Below, piece by piece: positions 8,419 to 16,645 of a stretch of 41,794 nt of DNA. Source of the DNA: Methanoregula sp. (GTDB lineage Archaea > Halobacteriota > Methanomicrobia > Methanomicrobiales > Methanospirillaceae); NCBI GenBank assembly GCA_026394595.1, contig JAPKXX010000042.1, positions 1 to 41,794 of the forward strand, in the 5' to 3' direction. Position 1 is the stretch's first letter. Each line of letters begins with the position of its first letter. The translations under genes were made by a program, and so were the position numbers. The notes beneath the pieces are model-generated. The model saw nothing but the letters and a program-made list of their open reading frames with translations. It was not told where the DNA came from and searched no databases.

Positions 8419-8543
8419 CAGGGTACTATTATTCCATTCCCCTACAAATGGCATTCGATGATCGTGACTTACAGCAATTGTTAAAAACTAAGTTTTTCTA
8501 TTCGAAGAACCCATTATTTGATAACGAAGCAAGGGTGTTTTTT

Positions 8544-8813
8544 ATGCCGACCAATCCCATTCTGATCGTCTATACGCTCGAGCACTGTCCAAACTGCGAC
8601 GTGCTGAAGGCTTATTTAAAAACAAGCGGGAATCGATTTACCGAGAGAGATCTGTCCACGGCGGAATCCCTTACGGAACTGCGAGTCAACGGCATTTTTG
8701 TTTCCGAAGCACCGGTTCTCCAAAAGGGGGATGAGTTTTTCACAACCTCAGACCTCTTTGATAGCGGCAAAGTGGATGCAGAGCGGATCACCAGGTTTGT
8801 TTCAGGTGCATGA
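8544..8813 (+). CDS. Glutaredoxin/NrdH-like redox protein
   Basis: An 89-residue thioredoxin-fold protein with one CxxC site, in YTLEHCPNCDVLKAYL, the spacing and place expected for glutaredoxin/NrdH proteins. The cis-proline region shows as VSEAPVLQKGDEFF. The ORF track starts at 8448, but the ATG at 8544 has AAGGGTG about 6 nt upstream and begins exactly at the fold. Its stop overlaps the nrdD start (ATGA). Methanogen class III reductases such as that of Methanosarcina barkeri use an NrdH-like protein as reductant, so supplying electrons to NrdD is the likely role. Confidence 0.85.
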   Translation: MPTNPILIVYTLEHCPNCDVLKAYLKTSGNRFTERDLSTAESLTELRVNGIFVSEAPVLQKGDEFFTTSDLFDSGKVDAERITRFVSGA

Positions 8814-10999
8814 TGGGACTACACGAGACCAAACAGAAAACTCTTGACGGCGTTTATATTCCTCTCCTCCCCCCCGTCCGGACAACTGACGGGCATATCA
8901 TCGACTATGATCGCAACCGGATCGTCCGGCAGATTGTGGATGAGACCCGGCTTGTCGAGACTTTCTATGGCTATGAAGGCGCAACCGAGGAACAGGCGCA
9001 GCAGATTGCCCGCGAGGTTGAGCAGCGGATTCAGGGACTAGGATTAAAATCCCTTTCCGGTCCCCTGATCCGCGAGATTGTAAACATGGCTCTGCTTGAG
9101 AAGGGGCTCGTGCAGTACCGGAATGTCTGTACCCGTGTGGGTACACCGGTATTTGATGCCCACCTGATCGATGTTGGGAGGGGTTTTGAGGCGCATGACA
9201 ATGCAAACCTCCAGGAGAATGCTGAAACTTCACATAAGAAAAAAGCTGACAAGATCAGCAAAGAACAATATCTCCTCCAACTCCCACCCGATCTTGCAGA
9301 TCACCACCTTTCCGGCGACTTGCACATCCATGATCTCGAGTACTTTGGCACCCGCCCGTTCTGCCAGGACTGGGACCTCCGATATTTCTTCTATTACGGT
9401 TTGATGCCCGATGGGAACGGGACGAAGGCATCCGTGGCAGGACCAGCCAAACGTGCAGAGGTGGCAATCCTCCACGCGGTCAAGGCGCTGGGATCCGCGC
9501 AGACGAACTTTGCCGGCGGACAGGGATACTATAACTTTCTCACATTCCTTGCGCCATTCTTTGAGGGACTCCCCTACGATGAGATCAAGCAGATGATGCA
9601 GATGTTTGTATATGAAATGACCCAGATGATGGTCGCCCGCGGAGGCCAGCTTGTCTTCTCATCGATCCAGCTCTCACCCGGTGTCCCGTCTCTCTGGCTT
9701 GACAAACCCTGCGTGTACAAAGGTAAGATATGGGACGGAAAATCAGCACCCCGCCACACGTATGGAGAATTCGAACGAGAGGTGCGCCTGCTCTTCAAGG
9801 CAATTATGGAAGTGATGCTTGAGGGAGATTACTGGGGTAAACCCTTCAGCTTCCCAAAACCGGAGATCTCGATAGAGCCGGACTTCATGAACGAGCGCGA
9901 AGAGTTCAACCGTGCACACCCCGATCTTCCCACATACCGAGAACTCTACCTGCTCACCTTTGAACTTGCAAGCAAATTCGGCACCCCTTACTACGACAAC
10001 CAGCTTCCTGAATACCGCGGTGCGGGAAAGGGTATCTCCTGTTATCAGTGCTGTGCGTACCAGTTCTCGGCTGTTGCGGACAAGGACTCCGACTTCGATA
10101 AAAAACTCTTCTTTGAAAACGGCAGACACTTCTCCATGGGGTCGTGGCAGGTAGTATCCGTGAACTGCCCTCGGGCAGCGTACAATGCGGAAGGTGATGA
10201 CACACGCCTGTTTGGTGAGCTCAAGGCACTCATGGATGAATCTATCGAGATATTTAAGATCAAACGGCGCTGGATGAACCTTATCCGCGCGCACAGCAGG
10301 ATGCCGTTTGCGATGCAGCGCCCCAAAGATCCCAATACCGGTGAGCGGGGTGCGGTTGCAGTAGATCTTGAAGGGCTCGTTTATACTATCGGGGTTGTCG
10401 GTGTGAATGAAATGGTGCAGCATCACACTGGCAAGCAGATCCATGAATCCAAAGAAGCATTTAAACTCGCTATCCGTGCAATGACCGAAATGGAGCTCTA
10501 TGCAAAGAAGCTTTCCCAGATAAACAATATGACGATAGCACTCGCACGCACCCCGGCGGAGACAACCGGGCAGCGCTTTGCTGTTGCTGACCTGCTCAAC
10601 AAGCGGTACCACGATTATGCAGTGAAAGTGATCAAGGGGGACCTTGATTATACGCTCGGGATGCTGGGAAAGACCTCCGACCTTCCAGTGTATTACACAA
10701 ATGGAACTCACGTGGCGCCAGGAGCAAATGTCCCGCTCACGAAGCGCATGGAAATCGAACATGTCTTCTTCCCAATCGTCGACGGCGGCAACATATTCCA
10801 TATCTGGCTGGGTGAGGCGCGCCCTGATCCACGGGGCTTGTATGACATGGCGATGAAGTTATGCAAGAATACCCAGATCGGATATTTTGCGTTCACCCGC
10901 GACCTTACTGTTTCGCTCCGTCAGTTTCATGAGTACCGATCTGAGAAGAAGACAATCCCCCAAGGGGTAGCGTCAAATACTCTGGTCGGGGCATCATAA
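8810..10999 (+). CDS. nrdD: Anaerobic (class III) ribonucleotide reductase large subunit, lacking the usual C-terminus
   Basis: Clearly NrdD: it has LSGDLHIHDLEYFGTRPFCQDWDLR, ARGGQLVFSSIQLSPGVPS, GTPYYDNQLPEY, a cysteine-rich GISCYQCCAYQ, MGSWQVVSVNCPRAAY and DLPVYYTNGTHV. These belong to the ten-stranded barrel that reduces ribonucleotides with a radical. The oddity is the end. After the family block KNTQIGYFAFTRDLTV, normal proteins continue with two CxxC zinc pairs and the glycyl radical motif (RVxGY). This one reads VSLRQFHEYRSEKKTIPQGVASNTLVGAS and stops. No cysteine pair or RxxGY appears in any forward frame before the next gene, so a simple one-base frameshift does not explain it. No nrdG activase is in the window. 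Function as a conventional glycyl radical enzyme is therefore uncertain. Confidence 0.93.
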   Translation: MMGLHETKQKTLDGVYIPLLPPVRTTDGHIIDYDRNRIVRQIVDETRLVETFYGYEGATEEQAQQIAREVEQRIQGLGLKSLSGPLIREIVNMALLEKGLVQYRNVCTRVGTPVFDAHLIDVGRGFEAHDNANLQENAETSHKKKADKISKEQYLLQLPPDLADHHLSGDLHIHDLEYFGTRPFCQDWDLRYFFYYGLMPDGNGTKASVAGPAKRAEVAILHAVKALGSAQTNFAGGQGYYNFLTFLAPFFEGLPYDEIKQMMQMFVYEMTQMMVARGGQLVFSSIQLSPGVPSLWLDKPCVYKGKIWDGKSAPRHTYGEFEREVRLLFKAIMEVMLEGDYWGKPFSFPKPEISIEPDFMNEREEFNRAHPDLPTYRELYLLTFELASKFGTPYYDNQLPEYRGAGKGISCYQCCAYQFSAVADKDSDFDKKLFFENGRHFSMGSWQVVSVNCPRAAYNAEGDDTRLFGELKALMDESIEIFKIKRRWMNLIRAHSRMPFAMQRPKDPNTGERGAVAVDLEGLVYTIGVVGVNEMVQHHTGKQIHESKEAFKLAIRAMTEMELYAKKLSQINNMTIALARTPAETTGQRFAVADLLNKRYHDYAVKVIKGDLDYTLGMLGKTSDLPVYYTNGTHVAPGANVPLTKRMEIEHVFFPIVDGGNIFHIWLGEARPDPRGLYDMAMKLCKNTQIGYFAFTRDLTVSLRQFHEYRSEKKTIPQGVASNTLVGAS

Positions 11000-11083
11000 C
11001 CGCACGGTTCGCACCATACAGTGACTTATAACCTAACATTCCCGACCATTACTTTTTTTACATTAAAAACGAGAGCATGAAGT

Positions 11084-11827
11084 ATGCAGCGACACTATGC
11101 CCCCTTTATCATTCTCATCATCGCCCTTGTTCTTACCTGCGGCTGCTTCGGTTTCCAAGCAAAATCCCAGAACGAACAGGCGGCTACGACGGTCCAGCAA
11201 ACGGTGACAACAATTGCCCCTGTAGTGCCAACCGTGATTACCGTTGAAACGACAGTAACTCCTCAACCGACACAGGATCCGTTCCCGAACGCGCTGAAAT
11301 TGAAACAGACGTTCAATTTCAGCAGTGGTAAGAGCGCAAGTGAGGGAACGGTATACCGGTACTGGATGAATGACACCTATCAGCTCTTTGATCCACGGGA
11401 AACACGCTATGTGACAAAATATCCTGCTTCGGGAAACAAATACCTGATAATCTTTGTTAATGTGGTGAACCGTGGCACCACCCGTACGTTCCCACCGAGG
11501 TCATCGAATATTATCCTCCATTATGATGGTCAAAACTATTATCCAGATTCTACTCATCTCCTCCCGATGACTGAGCGGAATAAAGACGCGCCACCTGAGA
11601 TTATTCGGATCGGCCAGATCGAGTTCTTCCATAAACTGTACGGTTCTGAATATGTGGAGGATTTTGGATATTCCCATGGAATGGAGCAGGCGTATCTGAA
11701 TCCAGGGGAAAGCAATGCTATAGATGGCTATATCGTCTATGAAGTTCCCGCTTCCCTGACCCCGGAAAAGACCTATGTTGAGATCGGTTTCAACTCCCAA
11801 GCAAGTGCAGTCTGGAAACTTGGATAA
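11084..11827 (+). CDS. Exported lipoprotein-like protein of unknown function
   Basis: A 247-residue secreted protein. The N-terminus is a signal peptide (HYAPFIILIIALVLTCGCFG) with a lipobox-like cysteine, so it is probably lipid-anchored on the outer face of the membrane. A Thr/Pro/Val-rich spacer of about 45 residues follows, then a beta-rich domain (FNFSSGKSASEGTVYRYW, NKYLIIFVNVVNRGTTRTFPP, NPGESNAIDGYIVYEVP). The pattern resembles the DUF4352 or related immunoglobulin-like extracellular domains, but I do not assign a function. The gene just downstream encodes a paralogue of the same domain on a different anchor. A run of seven T residues in the gap after nrdD suggests a transcription break there. 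Confidence 0.8.
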   Translation: MQRHYAPFIILIIALVLTCGCFGFQAKSQNEQAATTVQQTVTTIAPVVPTVITVETTVTPQPTQDPFPNALKLKQTFNFSSGKSASEGTVYRYWMNDTYQLFDPRETRYVTKYPASGNKYLIIFVNVVNRGTTRTFPPRSSNIILHYDGQNYYPDSTHLLPMTERNKDAPPEIIRIGQIEFFHKLYGSEYVEDFGYSHGMEQAYLNPGESNAIDGYIVYEVPASLTPEKTYVEIGFNSQASAVWKLG

Positions 11828-11899
11828 TTCTTTTCCTTTTTTCGAATTAAAATCATAAAAAACAATCTTTTTAATTTTGATCAACTGAACTGACTATAT

Positions 11900-12971
11900 A
11901 TGCCGTTCTGTATATCCTGTGGGAAAGAGATCTCTAGCCGCGCAAAGTTCTGCGGACATTGCGGGACTCCAGTCGATCATGCAGGAACCCTGCCGCCTGT
12001 TCAGGTCCCCCCACAGGCTCCACCCTCACCACCTCCTCTCACCTCTCCACCACAAGCCCCGATAAATACCCCCGCCGCTCCCCCAATTCCTCCGCTTGTG
12101 CAGCCTGACTACGAGCCCGCCCCATTTATAGACACCCCGCGTTCACCTATACCTCAGTCTCTTGTTGTACCCCCACCCCCAACCCCGTCATCTAATGTTC
12201 CTGCAACGGTGCCAGTGTCATCTAAAAACAAAAAGGTTATTATCGCTATTTTCGCGATTCTTATTGTCATAGTCGGTGTATATGTGTTCGTCTTACCAAA
12301 AATTTCCAGCATTCAGGTCGCTGGTTCTGGAATATCTGGCTCTACGACCCCGTCTCCTTCTATAACAACTGCCCCTCCGGCAACAACAATTCCCACCCCG
12401 ACACCTGTCCCGACACCGATACCCGAATTATTCCCGGGTGCGCTCTCAATCAGGACATGGTATAACTTCAGTAGTGGTAAGACCGCAGGTCAGGCTACTG
12501 TCTACGACACATGGGTTAATGGTACATACCTTTGGCACAAACAGTGACAACAAATGGTATATCCAGAATCCACAAGAGGGGAACAAGTATCTCCTTGTTT
12601 TTATCAATATCGTGAACCGCGGGGATACCCGGGTATGGTACCCAAAGTCAAGTAGTATCGTCGTCCACTACAACAACCAGCTATACAACCCCGACCCCTT
12701 GCATTATATACCTGAAATATCTGGAGGCAATACCGAGGCAACCCCCCTTGAGATCGGTGAGGTGCAGTACCGCCATAACCTGTTCAATACAGAATATGTG
12801 CAGGATTACGGGCTTTCGCATGGGACGAAATCGGACTTCGTCTATCCGGGCGAAAGTAATGCGATTGACGGGTATCTTATTTATGAAGTGCCTGAATCAC
12901 TGACCTTGGATAAAACTTATGTTGATATTGTATTCAATGGTCAGGACCGTGCAGTCTGGAAAGTTGGATAA
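11900..12971 (+). pseudogene. Zinc-ribbon, single-TM protein with extracellular domain; frameshifted paralogue of the upstream lipoprotein
   Basis: Two ORFs (11900-12547 and 12438-12971) together make one protein. It starts with a double CxxC zinc ribbon (CISCGKEISSRAKFCGHCG), then a long Pro-rich stretch, a transmembrane helix (VIIAIFAILIVIVGVYVFVL), a Thr/Pro linker, and a domain paralogous to the upstream lipoprotein (WYNFSSGK versus FNFSSGK; LVFINIVNRGDTRVWYP versus LIIFVNVVNRGTTRTFPP; GESNAIDGYLIYEVPESLT versus GESNAIDGYIVYEVPASLT). The frame changes near 12531-12533 (a CCTTT run): removing one base restores GTYLGTNSDNKWYIQNP and a full alignment. The second half is well conserved, so the shift is recent, a sequencing error, or a programmed slip. 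Confidence 0.75.
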
Positions 12972-12983
12972 CTCTCTCAATTC

Positions 12984-12997
12984 TTTTTTTAAAAAAA
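12984..12997. terminator. Bidirectional T7/A7 terminator between convergent genes
   Basis: Seven T residues followed by seven A residues give an oligo-T signal on each strand, between the end of the zinc-ribbon gene and the end of the Hsp20-like gene. It is placed where two convergent archaeal transcripts should stop. Confidence 0.55.
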
Positions 12998-12998
12998 G

Positions 12999-13415
12999 CT
13001 AGGCGTTTCGGATCTTCTGTAATGTGATATCGAGGACACCGCGGTGCACGCGGTAGTAACTGTGGATCACATCAATGGGATGATCCAGCACAATTGTCGT
13101 CTCACGGTTGTCAACGCAGATCCGGATAGTGTTTACCTGAATGTCAGCAAATGGTAGATTCTTTGGATCCGAAGGCATCTCGGCAGTGATGTAGATCATG
13201 GAGTCGGATTCAACCACTTCGTACGGGATCCCGTCATCATCATCATCATCACCGATCCGAAACACTGCAGGAGGTTCATTGGAACCGCGGGTGATGATTG
13301 TATAACCTACGATACGTGCATGCTGGTGCTCGGGCATGTTTTTTACAATCTCCTCCACGATCCGGGAGATGTTGGAGAAGATGTCATCATAGGGGTTGTT
13401 TGGGTTATTCTGCAT
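12999..13415 (-). CDS. Hsp20/alpha-crystallin-like small protein
   Basis: A 138-residue protein whose second half looks like an alpha-crystallin (Hsp20/CS) beta sandwich, ending in HRGVLDITLQKIRNA, which matches the GVLxIxL strand of small heat shock proteins. An acidic run of six aspartates (IGDDDDDDGIP), encoded by a GAT/TCA-type triplet repeat, precedes the domain. The ORF track uses a GTG at 13421, but that codon is part of the ribosome site (GAGGTG); the ATG at 13415 is the better start. Start and upstream gene overlap by 11 nt, so translation is probably coupled to the regulator. A role as chaperone follows from the family only. Confidence 0.75.
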   Translation of the reverse strand: MQNNPNNPYDDIFSNISRIVEEIVKNMPEHQHARIVGYTIITRGSNEPPAVFRIGDDDDDDGIPYEVVESDSMIYITAEMPSDPKNLPFADIQVNTIRICVDNRETTIVLDHPIDVIHSYYRVHRGVLDITLQKIRNA

Positions 13416-14031
13416 GGACACCTCGGAGCATATAGCGCCCTTTTTCCCGCCTGATAATCCCGCGCCGTTCGAGCCTCCTTAAGAGCGGGGCGAGTTCGTC
13501 ACCTTCGGACCCGGTGACTCCCAAGATCTCCGCAATTGCAAGGCTGTCGTGCGAGAGCGCAATAATTACACTGAGCTCTCTCTCATTCCTGAATATATCT
13601 TTATGGTTGTGTGCAATGTCGGTGAGTTTTATCTCGATGTCATGGTTGATTTGCTCGAGATTATCGAGAAGCTTATCGTGAGAGCGGATCATGCGTGCTA
13701 GCATCATGATAGAATTTTGAAGCTGTTCATTTCCCGCTTCTTCTTCTATCTGCTCTGCAACATCACGCACGAGCCGTTTGAGGCTGACATCGATTGAAAT
13801 ATCGTTTGCAAGGTAGTAGTACTTGCGCCGCCGGTCATCAGTCTGATATGAAAGGATCGCCTCTCGCTCCATTAACTGGAGGTGCTCAATCACGGCTTTG
13901 GGCGAAAGCGTGAGTGTCTCGGAGATCTCGGTGACAAAACAGGGTTTCTGCCGGAGCAGGTCGATGATTCGCCGCCGGTTCCGGTTCCCCAGAATGTCAA
14001 GCAGTCGGGCAACCTCAACAGCGTCGTACAT
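13405..14031 (-). CDS. ArsR-like winged-helix transcriptional regulator
   Basis: A 208-residue regulator with an N-terminal winged helix-turn-helix (LLDILGNRNRRRIIDLLRQKPCFVTEISETLTLSPKAVIEHLQLMERE, followed by the wing SYQTDDRRRKYYYLAN). The remaining part is alpha-helical with heptad-like spacing (VRDVAEQIEEEAGNEQLQNSIMMLARMI, DNLEQINHDIEIKLTDIAHNH), likely for dimerisation. A second HTH-like segment may close the protein (SLAIAEILGVTGSEGDELAPLLRRLERRGIIRREKGRY). It lies first in a two-gene unit with the Hsp20-like gene, an arrangement that suggests it controls that gene, perhaps in a stress response. Ligand and operator are unknown. Confidence 0.85.
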   Translation of the reverse strand: MYDAVEVARLLDILGNRNRRRIIDLLRQKPCFVTEISETLTLSPKAVIEHLQLMEREAILSYQTDDRRRKYYYLANDISIDVSLKRLVRDVAEQIEEEAGNEQLQNSIMMLARMIRSHDKLLDNLEQINHDIEIKLTDIAHNHKDIFRNERELSVIIALSHDSLAIAEILGVTGSEGDELAPLLRRLERRGIIRREKGRYMLRGVHAE

Positions 14032-14104
14032 TGTCTTTACATTAGGTTAGGGTGAGAGGATATTAAACTGATTGGTGGTTTTTGGTCTTTGAAATTTTTT
14101 TAGT

Positions 14105-14341
14105 TCATGACGTATATCCGGTCCTTTTCAGATGCTGCAGGATTAGTTTTTCAATCATCTCTTTCATCTCCCCAGATACATGCCCTTTTTTCCCGATTAC
14201 CGCCCCCCTCTTAATCGTCCGCACCGTATCGGTCTGTACATAACTTTCTGAAAAGAGATCAAGCCCCCCCTCGTCAAAGTCATCGATGGAGATAGGGATG
14301 CATGCCGGTACGATGCGCCCTGCCGGGCCATGCTTCCGCAT
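14105..14341 (-). CDS. Small conserved-looking protein of unknown function
   Basis: A 78-residue ORF downstream of guaB on the same strand, with a 103-bp gap. I do not recognise its family. The first half is acidic (ISIDDFDEGGLDLFSE); the second is basic and helical (IKRGAVIGKKGHVSGEMKEMIEKLILQHLKRTGYTS). No signal peptide, membrane segment or cysteine motif is visible. The composition and clean helix periodicity suggest a real gene rather than a chance ORF. No antisense gene explains it. The gap between it and guaB contains two direct copies of GGTTTCC about 18 bp apart. Confidence 0.6.
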   Translation of the reverse strand: MRKHGPAGRIVPACIPISIDDFDEGGLDLFSESYVQTDTVRTIKRGAVIGKKGHVSGEMKEMIEKLILQHLKRTGYTS

Positions 14342-14444
14342 GTTGACGCACCAGTAACAAACGGTTTCCGGTATTAATCCGGTTTCCTGCCGATTACCTT
14401 TTTTATGGAAGACCGGTTCTGGAATGTCGAGGCTGGTAAAAAAG

Positions 14445-15914
14445 TTATTCGAAGAGCCGGTAGTTCGGCGCTTCGTCCGTGATCAGGATGTTGTGCGGGT
14501 GACTCTCGGTCATTCCGGCATTTGTTATCCGTACGAAGCGGGCTCTTTTGTGCATTTCGGGAACAGTCCTCGAACCCGTGTAGCCCATTGCGGATTTCAG
14601 ACCTCCCACGAGCTGATAAATGACCTCGCCGACGTTTCCTACATAAGGTGTAACGCCCTCAACGCCTTCGGGGACAAATTTCGTGCTTCCTATATCCTTT
14701 CGCTGGAAGTAACGGTCGCTCGATTGCCCTCCGCTCATCACGCCCAGTGAGCCCATGCCCCGGTACTGTTTGTATCTCCTGCCCTTGATCGTAATGACCT
14801 TGCCCGGAGCTTCGTCTGTGCCTGCGAACATGCTGCCCATCATGACACTGTCGGCCCCTGCAGCGATTGCCTTCGCTACATCACCGGAGAAGCGCACCCC
14901 CCCATCGGCAATAATCGGTATGTCTGCTTTCCGTGCCACATCCGCCACCTGTGCAACCGCGGTGATCTGCGGGACCCCGACACCGGCGACAATGCGGGTG
15001 GTGCAGATCGACCCGGGTCCGATGCCGACCTTAAACCCGTCGACGTTTGTGTCCAGCAGTGCCTCCGCGGCAGCGACTGTTGCGATATTGCCCGCGACTA
15101 CTTCTGCTCGTGCGCTTGCCTTGATCTCCTTTACCCCCTTGATTACTTTCAGGTTGTGCCCGTGTGCACAGTCCACTACGAGAGCATCAACACCCTTATC
15201 ATCAAGGAGCATCGCACGGGAGAAATCAAACGGTCCAACCGCTGCGGCAACACGAAGGTTGCCTTTCGTGTCACGGGTTGCGAGAGGGTATTGCCGTTTC
15301 TCAAGGATATCCTGCATTGTGATAATACCGACCAGCTTCCCTTTATTGTCCACGACGGGAAGGCGCTCTATTTTGTTGGTATACATAATTTCAAGCGCTT
15401 TTTCCGATGTGATGTCTTCGGATGCCGTTATCGGCTTTTTTGTCATAATCGCAGTGATCTTCTCATTGCCCCGTTTTGAGATGATTGCCCGTACATCGCG
15501 TCTGCTCACAATCCCTATGATCTTATATTTATCCACTACAGGAACACCGCCAATGCTGTACCGGTTCATCAGCTGTTCGGCATCTGTAACCGTTGCTGTT
15601 CTCTCGACAAAAAGTACTTTGCGCTCGATCAACTCCTCGGCCTGCTTAACAGCGATTACTTCCTGCAGTTCACTCTCTGGTGTCATGTTCCGGTGGATCA
15701 CACCAATGCCACCCTCTCGTGCGAGTGCGATTGCCATTGTCGATTCCGTCACCGTGTCCATTGCAGCGCTGACAAGCGGAATATGGAGTGCAATCTTTTT
15801 GGAGAACCGGGATCTGACATCCACGTCTGCAGGTTCGAGTTCCGAGGCTGCCGGTTCCAGCAGCACGTCATCGAATGTGAGCGATAGGGGCATTTTTAGT
15901 TTTTCAGTAAACAT
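14445..15914 (-). CDS. guaB: Inosine-5'-monophosphate dehydrogenase
   Basis: Oxidises IMP to XMP with NAD, the committed step to GMP. The 489-residue protein has the full layout: N-terminal barrel half (LTFDDVLLEPA, SAAMDTVTES), two CBS domains at about residues 95-205, and the second barrel half with the catalytic cysteine loop GPGSICTTRIVAGVGVPQ, the GGVRFSGDVAKAIAAGAD phosphate site and the flap EGVEGVTPYVG. It begins 3 nt after mfnB ends, so the two form an operon. The long antisense ORF at 14755-16248 is a shadow of this gene. Confidence 0.97.
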   Translation of the reverse strand: MFTEKLKMPLSLTFDDVLLEPAASELEPADVDVRSRFSKKIALHIPLVSAAMDTVTESTMAIALAREGGIGVIHRNMTPESELQEVIAVKQAEELIERKVLFVERTATVTDAEQLMNRYSIGGVPVVDKYKIIGIVSRRDVRAIISKRGNEKITAIMTKKPITASEDITSEKALEIMYTNKIERLPVVDNKGKLVGIITMQDILEKRQYPLATRDTKGNLRVAAAVGPFDFSRAMLLDDKGVDALVVDCAHGHNLKVIKGVKEIKASARAEVVAGNIATVAAAEALLDTNVDGFKVGIGPGSICTTRIVAGVGVPQITAVAQVADVARKADIPIIADGGVRFSGDVAKAIAAGADSVMMGSMFAGTDEAPGKVITIKGRRYKQYRGMGSLGVMSGGQSSDRYFQRKDIGSTKFVPEGVEGVTPYVGNVGEVIYQLVGGLKSAMGYTGSRTVPEMHKRARFVRITNAGMTESHPHNILITDEAPNYRLFE

Positions 15915-15917
15915 AAT

Positions 15918-16604
15918 TCACCTGATCATGGCGAGTGCGGTTGCGATAAGGTCTTCTTTTATCGTGGCGTTCCGGTCGCCGCCACAAACCATGCCCCGCA
16001 CTCCGATAATATCCGGATTTATCCTCTTTAACGTTCCAATGTCTTGGAACTTCAGCGACCCCGCGAGAGCTGTTTTTAAGCCGAGGTCGGTATTCCTTGC
16101 GATAAAGGCTGCAAGGTCGGACTCGTTCATAAATTCAAAGGTACTTTTGCTGTCCTTAATCCCCGTATCCACCATCGCAACATCAGCGCCAAGATCTGCG
16201 GCAATCGGTGCCATGTCATACGGAGAGATGGTTCCCATCCTCCTGTAGTCAGAATAGGCGGCAATCACGACATTTTTTTCCGGGAATTCCCCTTTGACTG
16301 CTTTTACTACCGCTGCGATCATGTCCCGTGCCCTTGTTTTGCCATCGAACGCTAGCCCGATCTTGACATAGTCAGCCCCGGCGCAGGCAGCACCATAAGC
16401 GGCAAGTGATGCGCCACCTGGTTTGAAGGTAAAGTCGCCGATTGCCGCACTCACCGGTTTTTTTGTAAATGATTTGATCTCCTTGATCACCCATGGATAG
16501 TTGGCACCAAGTGAACCTTCCGATGGTTTTTTAACATCGATGATATCAGCGGCAACAGAGCATCGTGCTTCATCGATGCTGCTTGGGCTGACCAACAATT
16601 GCAT
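15918..16604 (-). CDS. mfnB: (5-Formylfuran-3-yl)methyl phosphate synthase, methanofuran biosynthesis
   Basis: Converts two glyceraldehyde-3-phosphate molecules to the furan precursor 4-(hydroxymethyl)-2-furancarboxaldehyde phosphate, the first committed step to methanofuran. The 228-residue length and sequence match the MfnB family: LLVSPSSIDEARCSV, the lysine-bearing strand ADIIDVKKPSEGSLGANYPWV, then GADYVKIGL, and the loop MVDTGIKDSKSTFEFM. It leads an mfnB-guaB operon (3-nt gap). The start lies 41 bp from that of the divergent HisA/HisF-related gene, so the promoter of each runs into or next to the other gene. The protein is a marker of methanogens and close relatives. Confidence 0.94.
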   Translation of the reverse strand: MQLLVSPSSIDEARCSVAADIIDVKKPSEGSLGANYPWVIKEIKSFTKKPVSAAIGDFTFKPGGASLAAYGAACAGADYVKIGLAFDGKTRARDMIAAVVKAVKGEFPEKNVVIAAYSDYRRMGTISPYDMAPIAADLGADVAMVDTGIKDSKSTFEFMNESDLAAFIARNTDLGLKTALAGSLKFQDIGTLKRINPDIIGVRGMVCGGDRNATIKEDLIATALAMIR

Positions 16605-16645
16605 AAACTTTAATGATCGTTTTTGCTAATAGTGATTGCGTTGGC

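Noticed and set aside
9743-10801. 352-aa minus-strand ORF
   Set aside because: Antisense to nrdD, whose motifs run through the whole interval.
13235-13252. TCA triplet repeat as a microsatellite element
   Set aside because: Codes for an Asp run within the Hsp20-like protein; noted there rather than as a repeat feature.
14755-16248. 497-aa plus-strand ORF
   Set aside because: Lies antisense to guaB and the end of mfnB; Ser/Ala-rich shadow composition, while both minus-strand genes have complete family motifs.
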